Both the position numbers and the translations under genes were made by a program. The notes below the pieces were generated by a model. The model was not told the DNA's origin. It did no database searches and was given only the letters and a program-made list of their open reading frames with translations. From Blastococcus sp. VKM Ac-2987 (lineage in GTDB: Bacteria; Actinomycetota; Actinomycetes; Mycobacteriales; Geodermatophilaceae), in assembly GCF_026967805.1 (NCBI RefSeq), contig NZ_JAPVBG010000003.1:372001-436000 (forward strand): a stretch of DNA of 64,000 nucleotides. Direction: 5' to 3'. Positions 20,655 through 29,735 of the stretch are shown in pieces. Numbering within the stretch: position 1 is the first letter of the stretch; each line of letters begins with the position of its first letter.

Positions 20655-22052
20655 GTGGGCAGCGGAACGCGGATGCGCACGGTGCGGGGCGGTACCGGTT
20701 CCCCCTCCGGGGTGGTCGGGCGTCATGGCGGCCGCCAGGCGCTGCGGACGGCGGTCACGCTCCTCGTCGCCGCGGTGGCGATCGGCCTGACCCCGTCGCC
20801 GGCCGGTGCCGCGCCGCGGAACCCCAGCGATGCCGAGCTCGGCGCCGCGGAGCGGGCGGAGGCCGATGCCGCCACCCGGGTCGGGGAGATTGGCGCGCAG
20901 CTGGCGCGGGCCCGGGCCGGCATCGACGCCGCCCACCAGGCGGCGCTCATCGCGCAGCAGGACTACGAGGACAAGCAGGCGGCGTACGACGCCGCCCGCA
21001 CCGCCGCCGACGCCGCGGCCGCCGCGGCCGTCCGGGCGGCCGCCGACCTGCAGCACGGGCGCGACGACGTCGCCTCCTTCGCGCGGGCCAGCTACATGCA
21101 GGGCTCCACCGCGCCGGGCATCACCGCGCTGCTCAGCTCCGGCGGGCCGGCCGAGCTGATCGAGCGCTCGGCGCTGCTCGACGCCGCGGGGGTCAACCGC
21201 ACCGAGGTCGTGGCCGAGCTCACCGTCCTGGAGGCGGAGGCGGAGACCGCCGAGCAGCTCGCCCGGGAGACCGCCGAGCAGGCCGAGACCGTCCAGCAGC
21301 AGGCCGCCGAGCTGCTGGCGAGCGCGCAGTCCCACGAGCTGTCCGCGCGCAGCCAGGCCGACGCGCTCGCCGCCCAGGAGGACGGTCTCCAGGCCGAGCT
21401 CGCGCAGGCGCAGCAGGCCCTCGACGGCCTGGAGGGTGCCCGGGCCGCCGCGCAGGAAGCCGCCGCCCGGCCGGCTCCCGCGCCGGTGGCGGCACCCGCG
21501 CCTGCGCCTGCGCCCGCGCCGGTGGCGGCCCCGGAGCGCACTCCCGCCCGACCCGCACCCGCCCCGGTGCCGGTACCGGTCAAGCCGACGCCCGTCCGTC
21601 CCGACGGCGGCACGGCCGGTGCGCCCTCGACGTCGGCGGTCGCCACGGCCATCGCCGCGGCGCGCTCGCAGCTCGGCGTGCCCTACTCGTGGGGCGGCGG
21701 CGGGAGCAACGGCCCGAGCAACGGGATCGCCCCGGACACCCAGATCTTCGGCTTCGACTGCTCGGGCCTCACCCAGTACGCCTACGCCCGCGCCGGCATC
21801 GCCATCGGCGGGACCAGCCGCGACCAGTGGTGGCTCAACCGCACGAAGCAGGTGGCGACCGGCGACCTGCGGCCCGGCGACCTGCTGTTCTGGGGCGGCG
21901 ACCGGGACGACTACATGTCCATCACGCACGTGGCGATCTACATCGGCGGCGGGCAGATGATCGAGGCGCCGGACCGCGGGGAGCACGTGACCGTCGCCAG
22001 GGTGCGCACCTCGAGCAGCACGTACTTCGGCGCGGTGCGACCGAGCGCCTGA
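20655..22052 (+). CDS. Secreted NlpC/P60 peptidoglycan endopeptidase (C40, RipA-like)
   Basis: 465-residue cell-wall hydrolase. Signal region of about 52 residues with hydrophobic core TAVTLLVAAVAIGLTPSPAGA. Then a long Ala/Glu-rich coiled coil (about 60-270), a Pro/Ala linker of PAPAPVAAP repeats (about 275-320) and a C-terminal NlpC/P60 domain with Cys369 in FDCSGLTQYAYAR and His425 in ITHVAIYIGGG. This coiled-coil-linker-C40 order matches RipA-type enzymes that cut peptide stems at division. GTG at 20655 is chosen for the AGAGG site 6 nt upstream; a GTG at 20631 lies within the hairpin and an ATG at 20673 is also possible. Confidence 0.88.
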   Translation: MGSGTRMRTVRGGTGSPSGVVGRHGGRQALRTAVTLLVAAVAIGLTPSPAGAAPRNPSDAELGAAERAEADAATRVGEIGAQLARARAGIDAAHQAALIAQQDYEDKQAAYDAARTAADAAAAAAVRAAADLQHGRDDVASFARASYMQGSTAPGITALLSSGGPAELIERSALLDAAGVNRTEVVAELTVLEAEAETAEQLARETAEQAETVQQQAAELLASAQSHELSARSQADALAAQEDGLQAELAQAQQALDGLEGARAAAQEAAARPAPAPVAAPAPAPAPAPVAAPERTPARPAPAPVPVPVKPTPVRPDGGTAGAPSTSAVATAIAAARSQLGVPYSWGGGGSNGPSNGIAPDTQIFGFDCSGLTQYAYARAGIAIGGTSRDQWWLNRTKQVATGDLRPGDLLFWGGDRDDYMSITHVAIYIGGGQMIEAPDRGEHVTVARVRTSSSTYFGAVRPSA

Positions 22053-22084
22053 GGGGGCTGCCCCGACGAGGGGCGCACGAAAAG

Positions 22085-22118
22085 GCGTCGGGCAGCCACG
22101 GGGGGAGCTGCCCGACGC
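22085..22118 (+). terminator. Terminator hairpin after the NlpC/P60 gene
   Basis: Perfect 12-bp stem GCGTCGGGCAGC / GCTGCCCGACGC with a 10-nt loop, 32 nt after the stop. Confidence 0.7.
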
Positions 22119-22329
22119 AGTCGCGAGGCTAGCAGTCCGGACGCTCCGCGGGCAGGGGTCTCGACGCCGCTGCAGCGTCCTGTTCGCGCAGGCCACGCGC
22201 CGCCTGCGCCGTCGGGGAGTGGCCGAGCCGGTTTCGTGTAGGACACTGGGCAGGGGGCCGGGACGACACCGCCCCGTCGACGGCCTGCCCGAGCCGGGCA
22301 GTCGCGGCCCGGCACGACCAGGGAGCCAC

Positions 22330-23610
22330 GTGTCCAGCGCTGCCAGCACTCCGACCGAGAGCGCGCCCGCCCACCCGCAGGCGCCCGTGCCGCCCTCGGT
22401 CGACGCCGCCCGGCTGGAACGGGTCCTCTTCGAGATCAAGCGCGTCATCGTCGGCCAGGACCGGCTCGTGGAGCGGATGCTCGTCGCCCTGCTGGCCCGG
22501 GGGCACGTGCTGCTGGAGGGTGTGCCCGGCGTCGCGAAGACCCTCGCCGTCGAGACGCTGGCGAAGGTCGTCGGCGGCAGCTTCGCCCGACTGCAGTTCA
22601 CCCCGGACCTCGTGCCCGCCGACATCCTCGGCACCCGCATCTACAAGGCCGGCCAGGATGCCTTCGACACCGAGCTCGGCCCGGTGTTCGCCAACTTCGT
22701 CCTCACCGACGAGATCAACCGCGCGCCGGCCAAGGTGCAGTCGGCGCTGCTGGAGGTCATGGCCGAGCGGCAGGTCTCCATCGGCGGCGTCACCCACCCG
22801 CTGCCCGACCCGTTCCTCGTGCTGGCCACGCAGAACCCGATCGAGTCCGAGGGCGTCTACCCGCTGCCCGAGGCGCAGCGCGACCGCTTCCTCATGAAGG
22901 TGCTGGTCGACTACCCCAGCTCCGAGGAGGAGCGGGAGATCATCTACCGGATGGGCGCCGAGCCGCCGGTGGCCGAGACGGTGCTCGCGCCCGGCGAGCT
23001 GCGCCGGCTGCAGCGGACCGCCTCCCAGGTCTTCGTGCACCACGCCCTGGTCGACTACGTCGTCCGGCTGGTGGTGGCCACCCGGTCGCCGCGGGAGCAC
23101 GGCATGGAGGACGTCGCCAGCTGGGTCTCCTACGGCGCCAGCCCGCGCGCCTCGCTCGGCCTGATCGCCGCCAGCCGCGCCCTGGCCCTGGTGCGCGGCC
23201 GGGACTACGTCCTGCCGCAGGACGTCCTCGACGTCACCGCGGACGTGCTGCGCCACCGCCTGGTGCTCTCCTACGACGCGCTCGCCGACGGCGTGCCGGC
23301 CGACCACATCGTCAAGCGGATCGTGCAGACGGTCCCGCTGCCGCAGGTGGCGCCTCGGCAGGGCGCCTCCGGCGGGGGCCCCGGTGCTCCGGGCGGGCCC
23401 GCGGTGCCGCCCGGCCAGGGCGCCCCGTTCTTCGGTCCGCCGCAGGGCGTGCCGAACGGCGCCCCGTGGGGGCAGGCGCCGGGCGGCCGGCAGTACGGCC
23501 CGGGTCAGCAGGGGCCCGGCGGCCCGGAGGCCGGCCCCCACGGCGGTGCGTCGGCCGCCGGCGGCAACGGCGGCCCCAACGGCGCCGCACCCGGGTCGCA
23601 GCCGAGGTGA
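22330..23610 (+). CDS. MoxR-family AAA+ ATPase
   Basis: 426-residue MoxR ATPase, a chaperone class that works with VWA-domain proteins. Walker A GVPGVAKT, Walker B VLTDEINRAPAKVQSALLEVMAE, sensor 1 LATQNPIE, and the C-terminal lid with SYGASPRASLGLIAASRALAL. The last ~90 residues are a Gly/Pro-rich disordered tail (GGPGAPGGPAVPPGQGAPF...), longer than usual. The start is GTG at 22330. The stop overlaps the DUF58 GTG by 4 nt (GTGA). It is the first gene of the moxR-DUF58-VWA operon. Confidence 0.92.
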   Translation: MSSAASTPTESAPAHPQAPVPPSVDAARLERVLFEIKRVIVGQDRLVERMLVALLARGHVLLEGVPGVAKTLAVETLAKVVGGSFARLQFTPDLVPADILGTRIYKAGQDAFDTELGPVFANFVLTDEINRAPAKVQSALLEVMAERQVSIGGVTHPLPDPFLVLATQNPIESEGVYPLPEAQRDRFLMKVLVDYPSSEEEREIIYRMGAEPPVAETVLAPGELRRLQRTASQVFVHHALVDYVVRLVVATRSPREHGMEDVASWVSYGASPRASLGLIAASRALALVRGRDYVLPQDVLDVTADVLRHRLVLSYDALADGVPADHIVKRIVQTVPLPQVAPRQGASGGGPGAPGGPAVPPGQGAPFFGPPQGVPNGAPWGQAPGGRQYGPGQQGPGGPEAGPHGGASAAGGNGGPNGAAPGSQPR

Positions 23611-24638
23611 TCCGCCGTCGTCGCCGGGAGGAACCGCTCCCGGCCGCGCCCGAGCACCCCGGCCTGCTGCTGCACCCGGCGACGCCCGGCTCGGCGGCGG
23701 GCGGGGGACCGGGCGACGACGGTGCGCCGCCGCGGTTCACCGACGGCCCGGCCGACGTGCTGCTGCGCCGGCTGGAACTGACCGTGCGCCGCCGGCTCGA
23801 CGGCCTGCTGCAGGGGGACCACCTGGGCCTGGTGCCCGGCTCGGGCAGCGAGGCCGGCGACTCGCGGACCTACCACGCCGGAGACGACGTCCGGCGGATG
23901 GACTGGCCGGTCACCGCCCGCACCCAGGTCGCGCACGTCCGCGAGACGATCGCCGACCGCGAGCTCGAGACCTGGGCGGTGGTCGACCTGTCGGCCAGCC
24001 TCGACTTCGGCACCGCGAACTGCCAGAAACGGGACCTGGCGATCGCCGGCCTCGCCGCCGTCGGCCACCTCACCGTGCACGGGGGCAACCGGCTCGGCGC
24101 CGTCGTCACCACGGGGGAGCGGGTCGACCGCTACCCGGCGATGCCCGGCCGGCTGGCCGCCGAGCGGCTGCTCCGCTCGGTGGTGGCCACGCCCCGGGCC
24201 GAGAGCGGACGGCGCGGGGACCTCGCGGCCGCGCTGGAGACGCTGCGCCGGCCGCTGCGCCGCCGCGGGCTGGTCGTGGTGATCTCGGACTTCCTCGGCG
24301 ACAGCGACTGGGAGCGGCCGCTGCGCGGTCTGGGCACCCGGCACGATCTGCTGGCCGTCGAGGTCGTCGACCCCCGGGAACTGGAGCTGCCCGACGTCGG
24401 CCTGCTCACCGTGGTGGACCCCGAGACCGGCGAGACGCTCGAGGTGCCGACCGGGGACGCCGAGTTCCGCGCCCGCTACGCCGAGGGTGCCGCGGCCCAG
24501 CGCGAGCGGGTGGCCGCGGCGCTGCGCCGGGCCGGCGCCGGCCACCTGCAACTGCGGACCGACCGTGACTGGCTCATGGACGTCGTCCGCTTCGTCGCCG
24601 AACGCCGGCGTGCCGGCAACGGAGGGGCCTCCCGATGA
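23607..24638 (+). CDS. DUF58 domain protein
   Basis: 343-residue cytoplasmic protein of the DUF58 family, the usual partner between MoxR and VWA genes. The signature is GDDVRRMDWPVTARTQVAHVRETIADRELETWAVVDLSASLDFGT, where the DxSxS stretch resembles a metal-site motif, followed by a degenerate VWA-like domain. The N-terminal ~50 residues are Gly/Pro-rich. It is translationally coupled on both sides (GTGA with moxR, ATGA with the VWA gene). Function is inferred only from the operon. Confidence 0.88.
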   Translation: MIRRRRREEPLPAAPEHPGLLLHPATPGSAAGGGPGDDGAPPRFTDGPADVLLRRLELTVRRRLDGLLQGDHLGLVPGSGSEAGDSRTYHAGDDVRRMDWPVTARTQVAHVRETIADRELETWAVVDLSASLDFGTANCQKRDLAIAGLAAVGHLTVHGGNRLGAVVTTGERVDRYPAMPGRLAAERLLRSVVATPRAESGRRGDLAAALETLRRPLRRRGLVVVISDFLGDSDWERPLRGLGTRHDLLAVEVVDPRELELPDVGLLTVVDPETGETLEVPTGDAEFRARYAEGAAAQRERVAAALRRAGAGHLQLRTDRDWLMDVVRFVAERRRAGNGGASR

Positions 24639-25591
24639 CGTTCCAGTCCCCGTGGTGGCTGCTGGCCCTGCTGGTGGTCGCCCTGCTGGTGGCCGTCTAC
24701 GTGCTGATGCAGCTGCGGCGCAAGGCGTACGCGGCCCGGTTCACCAACGTGGCGCTGCTGAGCTCGCTGGTGCCCAGGCGGCCCGGCTGGAAGCGGCACC
24801 TGGCGTTCGGGGTGGTCGCGCTCGGCCTGGCCACGCTCGTCGTCTCCCTGGCCGTGCCGAGCACCGAGGTGCGGGTGCCGCGGGAGAAGGCGACCGTGGT
24901 GATGGCCGTCGACGTGTCGCTGTCCATGGAGGCCGAGGACGTCGAGCCCACCCGGTTCCGGGCGATGCAGCGGGCGGCCACCGAGTTCGTCGACGTGCTG
25001 CCCGAGCGGATCAACCTGGGGCTGGTCACCTTCGCCGGGACGGCCACCACCGTGGTCCCGCCGACGACGGACCGCGCGCAGGTGGCGACCGCGATCGAGA
25101 ACCTCGACCTCGCCGAGGCCACCGCGATCGGCGAGGCGGTGTTCACCTCGCTGGCGGCGATCGAGAACTTCCAGACCTCGCTGGAGAGCAACGGCGAGGA
25201 GCCGCCGCCGGCGCGGATCGTGCTGCTGTCCGACGGCACCAACACCGTCGGCCGGGACAACTCGCAGGCCGTCGACGCCGCGCGCGCCGCGGGGGTGCCC
25301 GTCTCGACCATCGCGTTCGGCACCGACTACGGCACCCTCGACATCGACGGGGAGCAGGTGCCGGTGCCGGTGGACCGGGGGGCGCTGGAGGAGATCGCCG
25401 ACCAGACCGGCGGCAGCTTCAGCGAGGCCGCCAGCGCGGCGGAGCTGGAGCAGGTCTACTCCGACCTGGGCAGCCAGATCGGCTACACCACCGAGCCCAA
25501 GGACATCAGCCCGTGGTTCGTGCGGGCCGGCGTCCTGGTCGTGCTGGTCGGCGCGATCCTCAGCCTGTTCTGGACCAACCGGCTGATCTGA
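24635..25591 (+). CDS. VWA domain membrane protein (BatA-like)
   Basis: 318 residues. Two N-terminal membrane segments (about 5-25 and 56-75), a VWA domain (about 85-275) with the MIDAS motif DVSLS at 93-97, then TFAGTATTVVPPTTD and LLSDGTNT, and a final membrane helix WFVRAGVLVVLVGAILSLFW. This matches BatA of MoxR-linked Bat systems, which hold metal-dependent protein-interaction domains at the membrane. No BatB or BatD gene follows, so the operon is a minimal three-gene form. The start overlaps the DUF58 stop (ATGA). Confidence 0.9.
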   Translation: MTFQSPWWLLALLVVALLVAVYVLMQLRRKAYAARFTNVALLSSLVPRRPGWKRHLAFGVVALGLATLVVSLAVPSTEVRVPREKATVVMAVDVSLSMEAEDVEPTRFRAMQRAATEFVDVLPERINLGLVTFAGTATTVVPPTTDRAQVATAIENLDLAEATAIGEAVFTSLAAIENFQTSLESNGEEPPPARIVLLSDGTNTVGRDNSQAVDAARAAGVPVSTIAFGTDYGTLDIDGEQVPVPVDRGALEEIADQTGGSFSEAASAAELEQVYSDLGSQIGYTTEPKDISPWFVRAGVLVVLVGAILSLFWTNRLI

Positions 25592-25676
25592 GCCGCGCGG
25601 TACCGCAGCCGTCCGCGCCGTCGACGGCACGGACGGCTGCAACACCGCGAGGACGAGCCGCCGTGCGCGGCCAGGG

Positions 25677-26648
25677 TCAGCGGGCGGGGTCGAGGACGAG
25701 CTTGCCGGTGGTGCGGCGGGCGAGCAGGTCCTGGTGGGCGTCGGCGACGCCCGACAGCGGGTAGCGGCCGCCGATCACCGGGTGCAGCTGGCCGTCGGCG
25801 ACCTGCTGCAGCAGGTCGGTCATGGCGGCGTCCATCATCTGCGGTCGCGCCATGCAGTGCGCCAGCCAGAAGCCGATGACCGCTCGGCTCTTCTGCATCA
25901 GCATCCCCGGCGGCACCGAAGGGGTCTGCTGCCGCGCGGCCATGCCGTAGGTGACCAGCCGGCCGAACGGCGCGAGCGCGGACAGCGAGCCGGAGAAGAC
26001 GTTGCCGCCGGTCATCTCCAGCACGATGTCGACCGGCTTGCCGCCGTTGGCCTCCCGCAGGGCCCCGGTGAACCGCTTCGGGTCCTCGTCGGCCAGCGCC
26101 GGGTCGACGGTGGCGTGCGCGCCGAGCTCCTCGGCGAGCTTCCGCTTCTCCGGGCTGGACGCGGTGGCGATGACCCGGCCGGCGCCCCAGCGGCGGGCCA
26201 GCTGGACGGCCAGCGAGCCCACACCGCCGGCTCCGGCGATGACGACGACCGTCTCGCCCTCGGCCAGGTGCGCGCTGGTGCGCAGCAGGTGCCAGGCGGT
26301 GCTGCCCTGCAACACCAACGACAGGGCCTGCTCGTCGCTGACGCCGTCGGGCACCGGCCAGGTGAGCGCGTCGTGCGCCGCCACCTTCTCGGCGTACCCG
26401 CCGCCGTCGAGGAGGCCGACGACCCGCTGACCGCCCCCGACCGGGGTGCCGACGAACTCGGCGCCCGGGACGAGCGGCAGTCTCTGCTCGGCCAGGTAGG
26501 AGTTCTCGATCTGGTGTGTGTCGGCGTAGTTCACCCCGGCGGCCGAGACGTCGTGCAAGGTTGTGCCCGGGCCCGCCTCCGGCTCCGGGACGTCGACGAC
26601 GGTCAGGACCTCGGGGCCACCGAACTCGGTGATCTGGACTGCGCGCAT
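25677..26648 (-). CDS. Quinone oxidoreductase-like NAD(P)H dehydrogenase (MDR family)
   Basis: 323-residue medium-chain dehydrogenase of the zinc-independent QOR type. GroES-like N-terminal domain (MRAVQITEFGGPEVL...), nucleotide motif GAGGVG at 139-144, C-terminal NGGKPVDIVLEMTGGNVFSGSLSALAPFGRLVTYGMA. The catalytic and structural zinc cysteines of alcohol dehydrogenases are absent. The ATG at 26648 follows a leaderless promoter (TAGCCT, 7 nt). It matters here because its first ~45 codons and promoter have three related, decayed partial copies at 28823-28982, 39847-39995 and 41834-41962. Confidence 0.9.
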   Translation of the reverse strand: MRAVQITEFGGPEVLTVVDVPEPEAGPGTTLHDVSAAGVNYADTHQIENSYLAEQRLPLVPGAEFVGTPVGGGQRVVGLLDGGGYAEKVAAHDALTWPVPDGVSDEQALSLVLQGSTAWHLLRTSAHLAEGETVVVIAGAGGVGSLAVQLARRWGAGRVIATASSPEKRKLAEELGAHATVDPALADEDPKRFTGALREANGGKPVDIVLEMTGGNVFSGSLSALAPFGRLVTYGMAARQQTPSVPPGMLMQKSRAVIGFWLAHCMARPQMMDAAMTDLLQQVADGQLHPVIGGRYPLSGVADAHQDLLARRTTGKLVLDPAR

Positions 26649-26655
26649 GAGGGTG

Positions 26656-26661
26656 AGGCTA
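26656..26661 (-). promoter_or_regulatory. Leaderless -10 element of the quinone oxidoreductase gene
   Basis: TAGCCT on the minus strand, 7 nt before the ATG at 26648. The same TAGCCT-CACCC-N2-ATG layout is kept in the partial copy at 39982-39995. Confidence 0.6.
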
Positions 26662-26862
26662 TGACCTGCTCACGCCCGGACGTCGTTCCGGCCAGCCCCG
26701 CCGGTCGCCGGGTGCTCGGCCGGGGCGTGGTGGTGAGCCGCCGGATCCAGAGGTGGGCGTGGTCGTCGGCGAGCTCGACGTAGAAGTCGGACAGGGGCGC
26801 CCGCAGCCCCACCGGTGGTGCGGGCTCCCCATCGCTCGCGCGGGCGGCTGCCTGGCCGAGGG

Positions 26863-28599
26863 TCAGCCGCCGGCGAGCCGCTGCAGCCGGGTGGCCAGCG
26901 CGCCCCGCCGGTCGGCGTTGCCGTGCAGGTCCACGTACCGCTGCCCGAAGCCGGCCAGCAGCGTGTCGTCCAGCCGGCGCACGGCACCCGGGGGATAGCG
27001 GTAGTCCATCCGGGCGGTGATGCCGCTGTCGTCGACACCGCGGAGCACCTCACCCAGCTCCACCAGGCTGGTCACGCCCAGCTCCAGGAGCAGGCCGGAG
27101 ATCCAGGTGTAGTGGTCCGGGCGTGACCAGCCGGCGTCGGCGTACTGCCCGGCCAGGAACGCAGCCAGCTCGCGGGGCGCGATCCGAGGGTCGTCGGGGT
27201 CGATGTCGTCGGCCTCGTCGCTGGGAACCGGTGCCCGTAGGCGTTCGCGGATCGCGGTGAACTGCTGGTCGGCCAGCTCCAGCAGCCCGGCGGCCAGGGT
27301 GAAGCGGCGGTCGAACTCGGAGGCGTGCTCGTCCGGCACCGTGCCCTTGTAGCGGATGTCGTGCTCGAACTCGGCCCACGCGTGTTGCAGCACCGTGCGC
27401 ACCTGCACCTGCACCACGCGCCCGACCAGCTCCGGCAGCTCCGCCGCCCGGCCCGGGTCCACGCCGATCAGCAGGTGCCGGCTGGAGTAGCCGAACCGGC
27501 CCTGCTGCGCGGTCCGCCGTCCCATGTCGCGGTCGTCGATCACCCGCACCTGCGCGGCCAGCAGCTCGGCGACCGCCTCCACGTCGCTCTGCACGTAGGT
27601 GATCACCCGCACGCCGATCTGGTCGGTGATGTCGCGCGCCGGGTCCGGGTAGGCAGGCGCGCCGTCGACCGTGCGGGCCGCCTTCTCCGCGAACGAGGCG
27701 ATGGTCTTGGTCCGCCCGGTCACCGACAGGTAGTTGATCCCGGCGTCGTTGAGCACCGCGGTGACGAGCGCGAGCGCCTGCGCCCCGGCGACCAGGGTCT
27801 CGGGCCGGCCGTCGGCGTACGCCTGGATGGCCTGCTGCACCGGGTCGGGCGGGGGTGCGGCGACCTGCGGGCCGGGCTCCAGGTCCGGCGGCAGGGTCGG
27901 GGTCACGATGGCGCCGCCGGCCGCGTCGCCGTAGGTGGTCACCTCGTCCGGGCGCCGGACGGCGATCCATCCCACGTAGGCGCACACCACGGCGTCCACC
28001 TGGTCCTCCGCCACCCGCAGCTCGCTCTTGCGGCTGGCGTCCTGCACCTGCTGGCGCAGCGCGGCGAACGGTGCGCCGAGGTCGAGCTCGGCCACCGCGC
28101 CCAGCAGATCGATGAGCAGCAGCAGCTCCGCACGCATCTGCTCGAGCGCCCGGCCCGGCTTGTTCTTGTACTTCAGCGTGCGGCCCAGCCGGAACAGCGC
28201 CACCGTCGCCGCGTGCGGGTACACCTCGATCGCGCGGCGGTCGCGGCCCGAGCGGGGGTCGAGGTCGAGCCGCAGGCGCCGGCCGATCCGCCCGCCGCGG
28301 GTGTCACCATCGGTGAACTCGGGCCTGCCGGTGTTCGTCGGGTGCGCTCCGGCCTCGAACCTCGCGAAGTCGGCGTTGAGCGCCCGCTCAGCGGCTCGAT
28401 TCCCGGTGGCGTTGGTGACCACCAGCGGGGCGTCTATCGCCACGATGCACGGGCCGGCGGTGAACGGGGCCAGCGCGGTCTCGATCTCCTCGTCGGTGCG
28501 CACCGCGCTGACGTGCACCAGCCGGCCGGCGTCATCCAGCACGGCGAGGCCGGTGGGTTGCCTGAGCCCCCAGGCGAGGTCGATCCCGATGTGGTGCAC
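26863..28599 (-). CDS. DUF429 (RNase H-like) - RelA/SpoT synthetase fusion
   Basis: 578 residues, two domains. Residues 1-215 are DUF429, a predicted RNase H-fold nuclease, with acidic residues Asp7 (IGIDLAWG), Asp56 (VAIDAPLVV), Glu125 (IEVYPHA) and Asp199/Asp202 (EDQVDAVVCAY). A Pro-rich linker (215-255) leads to a RelA/SpoT nucleotidyltransferase domain (about 255-460) with GRTKTIASFAEK (295-306), DQIGVRV (Asp326), GYSSRH (370-375) and VQVQVRT...HAWAEFEHDIRYK (396-418), so the synthetase site looks intact. No HD hydrolase, TGS or ACT domain is present. The last ~115 residues are unassigned. GTG at 28599 begins the DUF429 motif directly. It lies alone between the qor gene and its first partial copy. 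Confidence 0.82.
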   Translation of the reverse strand: MHHIGIDLAWGLRQPTGLAVLDDAGRLVHVSAVRTDEEIETALAPFTAGPCIVAIDAPLVVTNATGNRAAERALNADFARFEAGAHPTNTGRPEFTDGDTRGGRIGRRLRLDLDPRSGRDRRAIEVYPHAATVALFRLGRTLKYKNKPGRALEQMRAELLLLIDLLGAVAELDLGAPFAALRQQVQDASRKSELRVAEDQVDAVVCAYVGWIAVRRPDEVTTYGDAAGGAIVTPTLPPDLEPGPQVAAPPPDPVQQAIQAYADGRPETLVAGAQALALVTAVLNDAGINYLSVTGRTKTIASFAEKAARTVDGAPAYPDPARDITDQIGVRVITYVQSDVEAVAELLAAQVRVIDDRDMGRRTAQQGRFGYSSRHLLIGVDPGRAAELPELVGRVVQVQVRTVLQHAWAEFEHDIRYKGTVPDEHASEFDRRFTLAAGLLELADQQFTAIRERLRAPVPSDEADDIDPDDPRIAPRELAAFLAGQYADAGWSRPDHYTWISGLLLELGVTSLVELGEVLRGVDDSGITARMDYRYPPGAVRRLDDTLLAGFGQRYVDLHGNADRRGALATRLQRLAGG

Positions 28600-28822
28600 A
28601 AGGCCAGCATGCCCGGCCCCCGCAGCTCGGCGGGGCTCGTCCCATGAGATCTGCCTGGCGGGTCCGTGTGACGAGCTGCCCGAGATCGCTCGGATGAGCG
28701 CCGTTCCACCGGCCGGCTGTCCACCGGGTGGACGAACGCGAGGACATGGACCCGCTGCGTGGACGTGACGACACCGACTCGCCGCAGGCGCGGCTCCCCG
28801 AGCTGCCCGCCCACAGGCCGCC

Positions 28823-28982
28823 GTCAGGTCAGTGGCCAGACAGCCGGCGGTGGGGTCGGCGAGGTCGATGCCGGCGGTGGAGACGTCGAAGACCCGCTGG
28901 CCGGGGCCGCCTCCGGCTCGGGGGTGTCGACGACGTCGTGGACCCCGGGCCCGCCGAAGCGGGTGATCTGCGCGGCACGCAC
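28823..28982 (-). pseudogene. Decayed 5' fragment of a quinone oxidoreductase gene (copy B)
   Basis: On the minus strand from GTG 28982 it reads VRAAQITRFGGPGVHDVVDTPEPEAAP, clearly the start of the qor protein. A single missing base then shifts the frame; the other frame continues GQRVFDVSTAGIDLADPTAGCL. Nothing of the remaining ~280 codons follows. The promoter side is changed to a GGCA/CTGC-rich stretch. Its far end (ending in TCAGGTCAGT on the plus strand) matches the far end of copy D. It ends the block that holds the DUF429-RelA/SpoT gene and is in the same orientation as the intact qor. The rest of 28600-29127 shows no gene. Confidence 0.8.
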
Positions 28983-29127
28983 GCAGGCAGGCAGGCTGGC
29001 TGGGCCTGGCCCGGTGACCACTGGAACGGGGAAGACACCCCGGCAGAGTCGGCGTCCGCGCCCGAGGAGGTTGACCGGTCACCGACGGCGGTTCGACACT
29101 GGTCCTCTCCTGTGGAGGGAGCCGGCG

Positions 29128-29730
29128 ATGTCGTGGAACGTCAGAGGCAGCTACGCCGAGACCTGCTCGTGCGAGCTGATGTGCCCCTGCAATCTCTCGT
29201 TCGACCACGGTGCCACCTACGACTACTGCCGAGCGACCCTGGCCTTCGACATCCGCGAGGGCCAGGTCGAGGGCACCGATGTCAGGGGCCGTCGTGTCGT
29301 GGCGATCATCGACACCCCGAAGGTCATGACCGACGGCGGCTGGCGCCTCGGTGTGTTCGTCGACGACCAGGCCGACGACGACCAGTTCGACAAGCTGGTC
29401 AAGGTCTTCGGCGGGCAGCTCGGCGGCCCGATGGCCGCGCTCGCCCCGCTCGTCGGCGAGATCGCGGGTGTCGAGCGGGCGAGGATCGAGATCAGCGACG
29501 ACGGGCTCCTGCACCGCGTCCGCGTGGGTGACGTGATCGAGTTCGAGGTGGAGGACATCGTGCCGTTCGGCAAGGAGGACGGGCAGCCGGTGCGGTTCGA
29601 CGGGATGTTCCACCCGGCCGGGGCGAACCTGACCATGGCCGAGGCGCGGAGTTCGCGGATCGACGCCTTCGGGATCCGGTACGAGGGCAAGACCGGGCTG
29701 TCGACCTCGGACTTCTCCTGGGCCGGCTGA
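29128..29730 (+). CDS. DUF1326 family protein
   Basis: 200-residue protein, start MSWNVRGSYAETCSCELMCPCNLSFDHG. The cluster of cysteines (TCSCELMCPC) is the family signature and suggests metal binding. Then CRATLAFDIREGQVEGTDVRGRRVVAIIDTPKVM and a beta-rich remainder. ATG at 29128 has GGAGGGAG 6-7 nt upstream. The DUF2182 membrane protein begins 5 bp after the stop, and this two-gene pairing is conserved in many bacteria. Function is unestablished; a role in metal handling is an inference. Confidence 0.88.
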   Translation: MSWNVRGSYAETCSCELMCPCNLSFDHGATYDYCRATLAFDIREGQVEGTDVRGRRVVAIIDTPKVMTDGGWRLGVFVDDQADDDQFDKLVKVFGGQLGGPMAALAPLVGEIAGVERARIEISDDGLLHRVRVGDVIEFEVEDIVPFGKEDGQPVRFDGMFHPAGANLTMAEARSSRIDAFGIRYEGKTGLSTSDFSWAG

Positions 29731-29735
29731 CACCC

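Noticed and set aside
26603-26862. A 69-codon minus-strand frame (LSDFYVELADDHAHLWIRR) between qor and the DUF429-RelA/SpoT gene
   Set aside because: A short stretch looks protein-like but has no family match, runs over the qor promoter and lacks a ribosome site.
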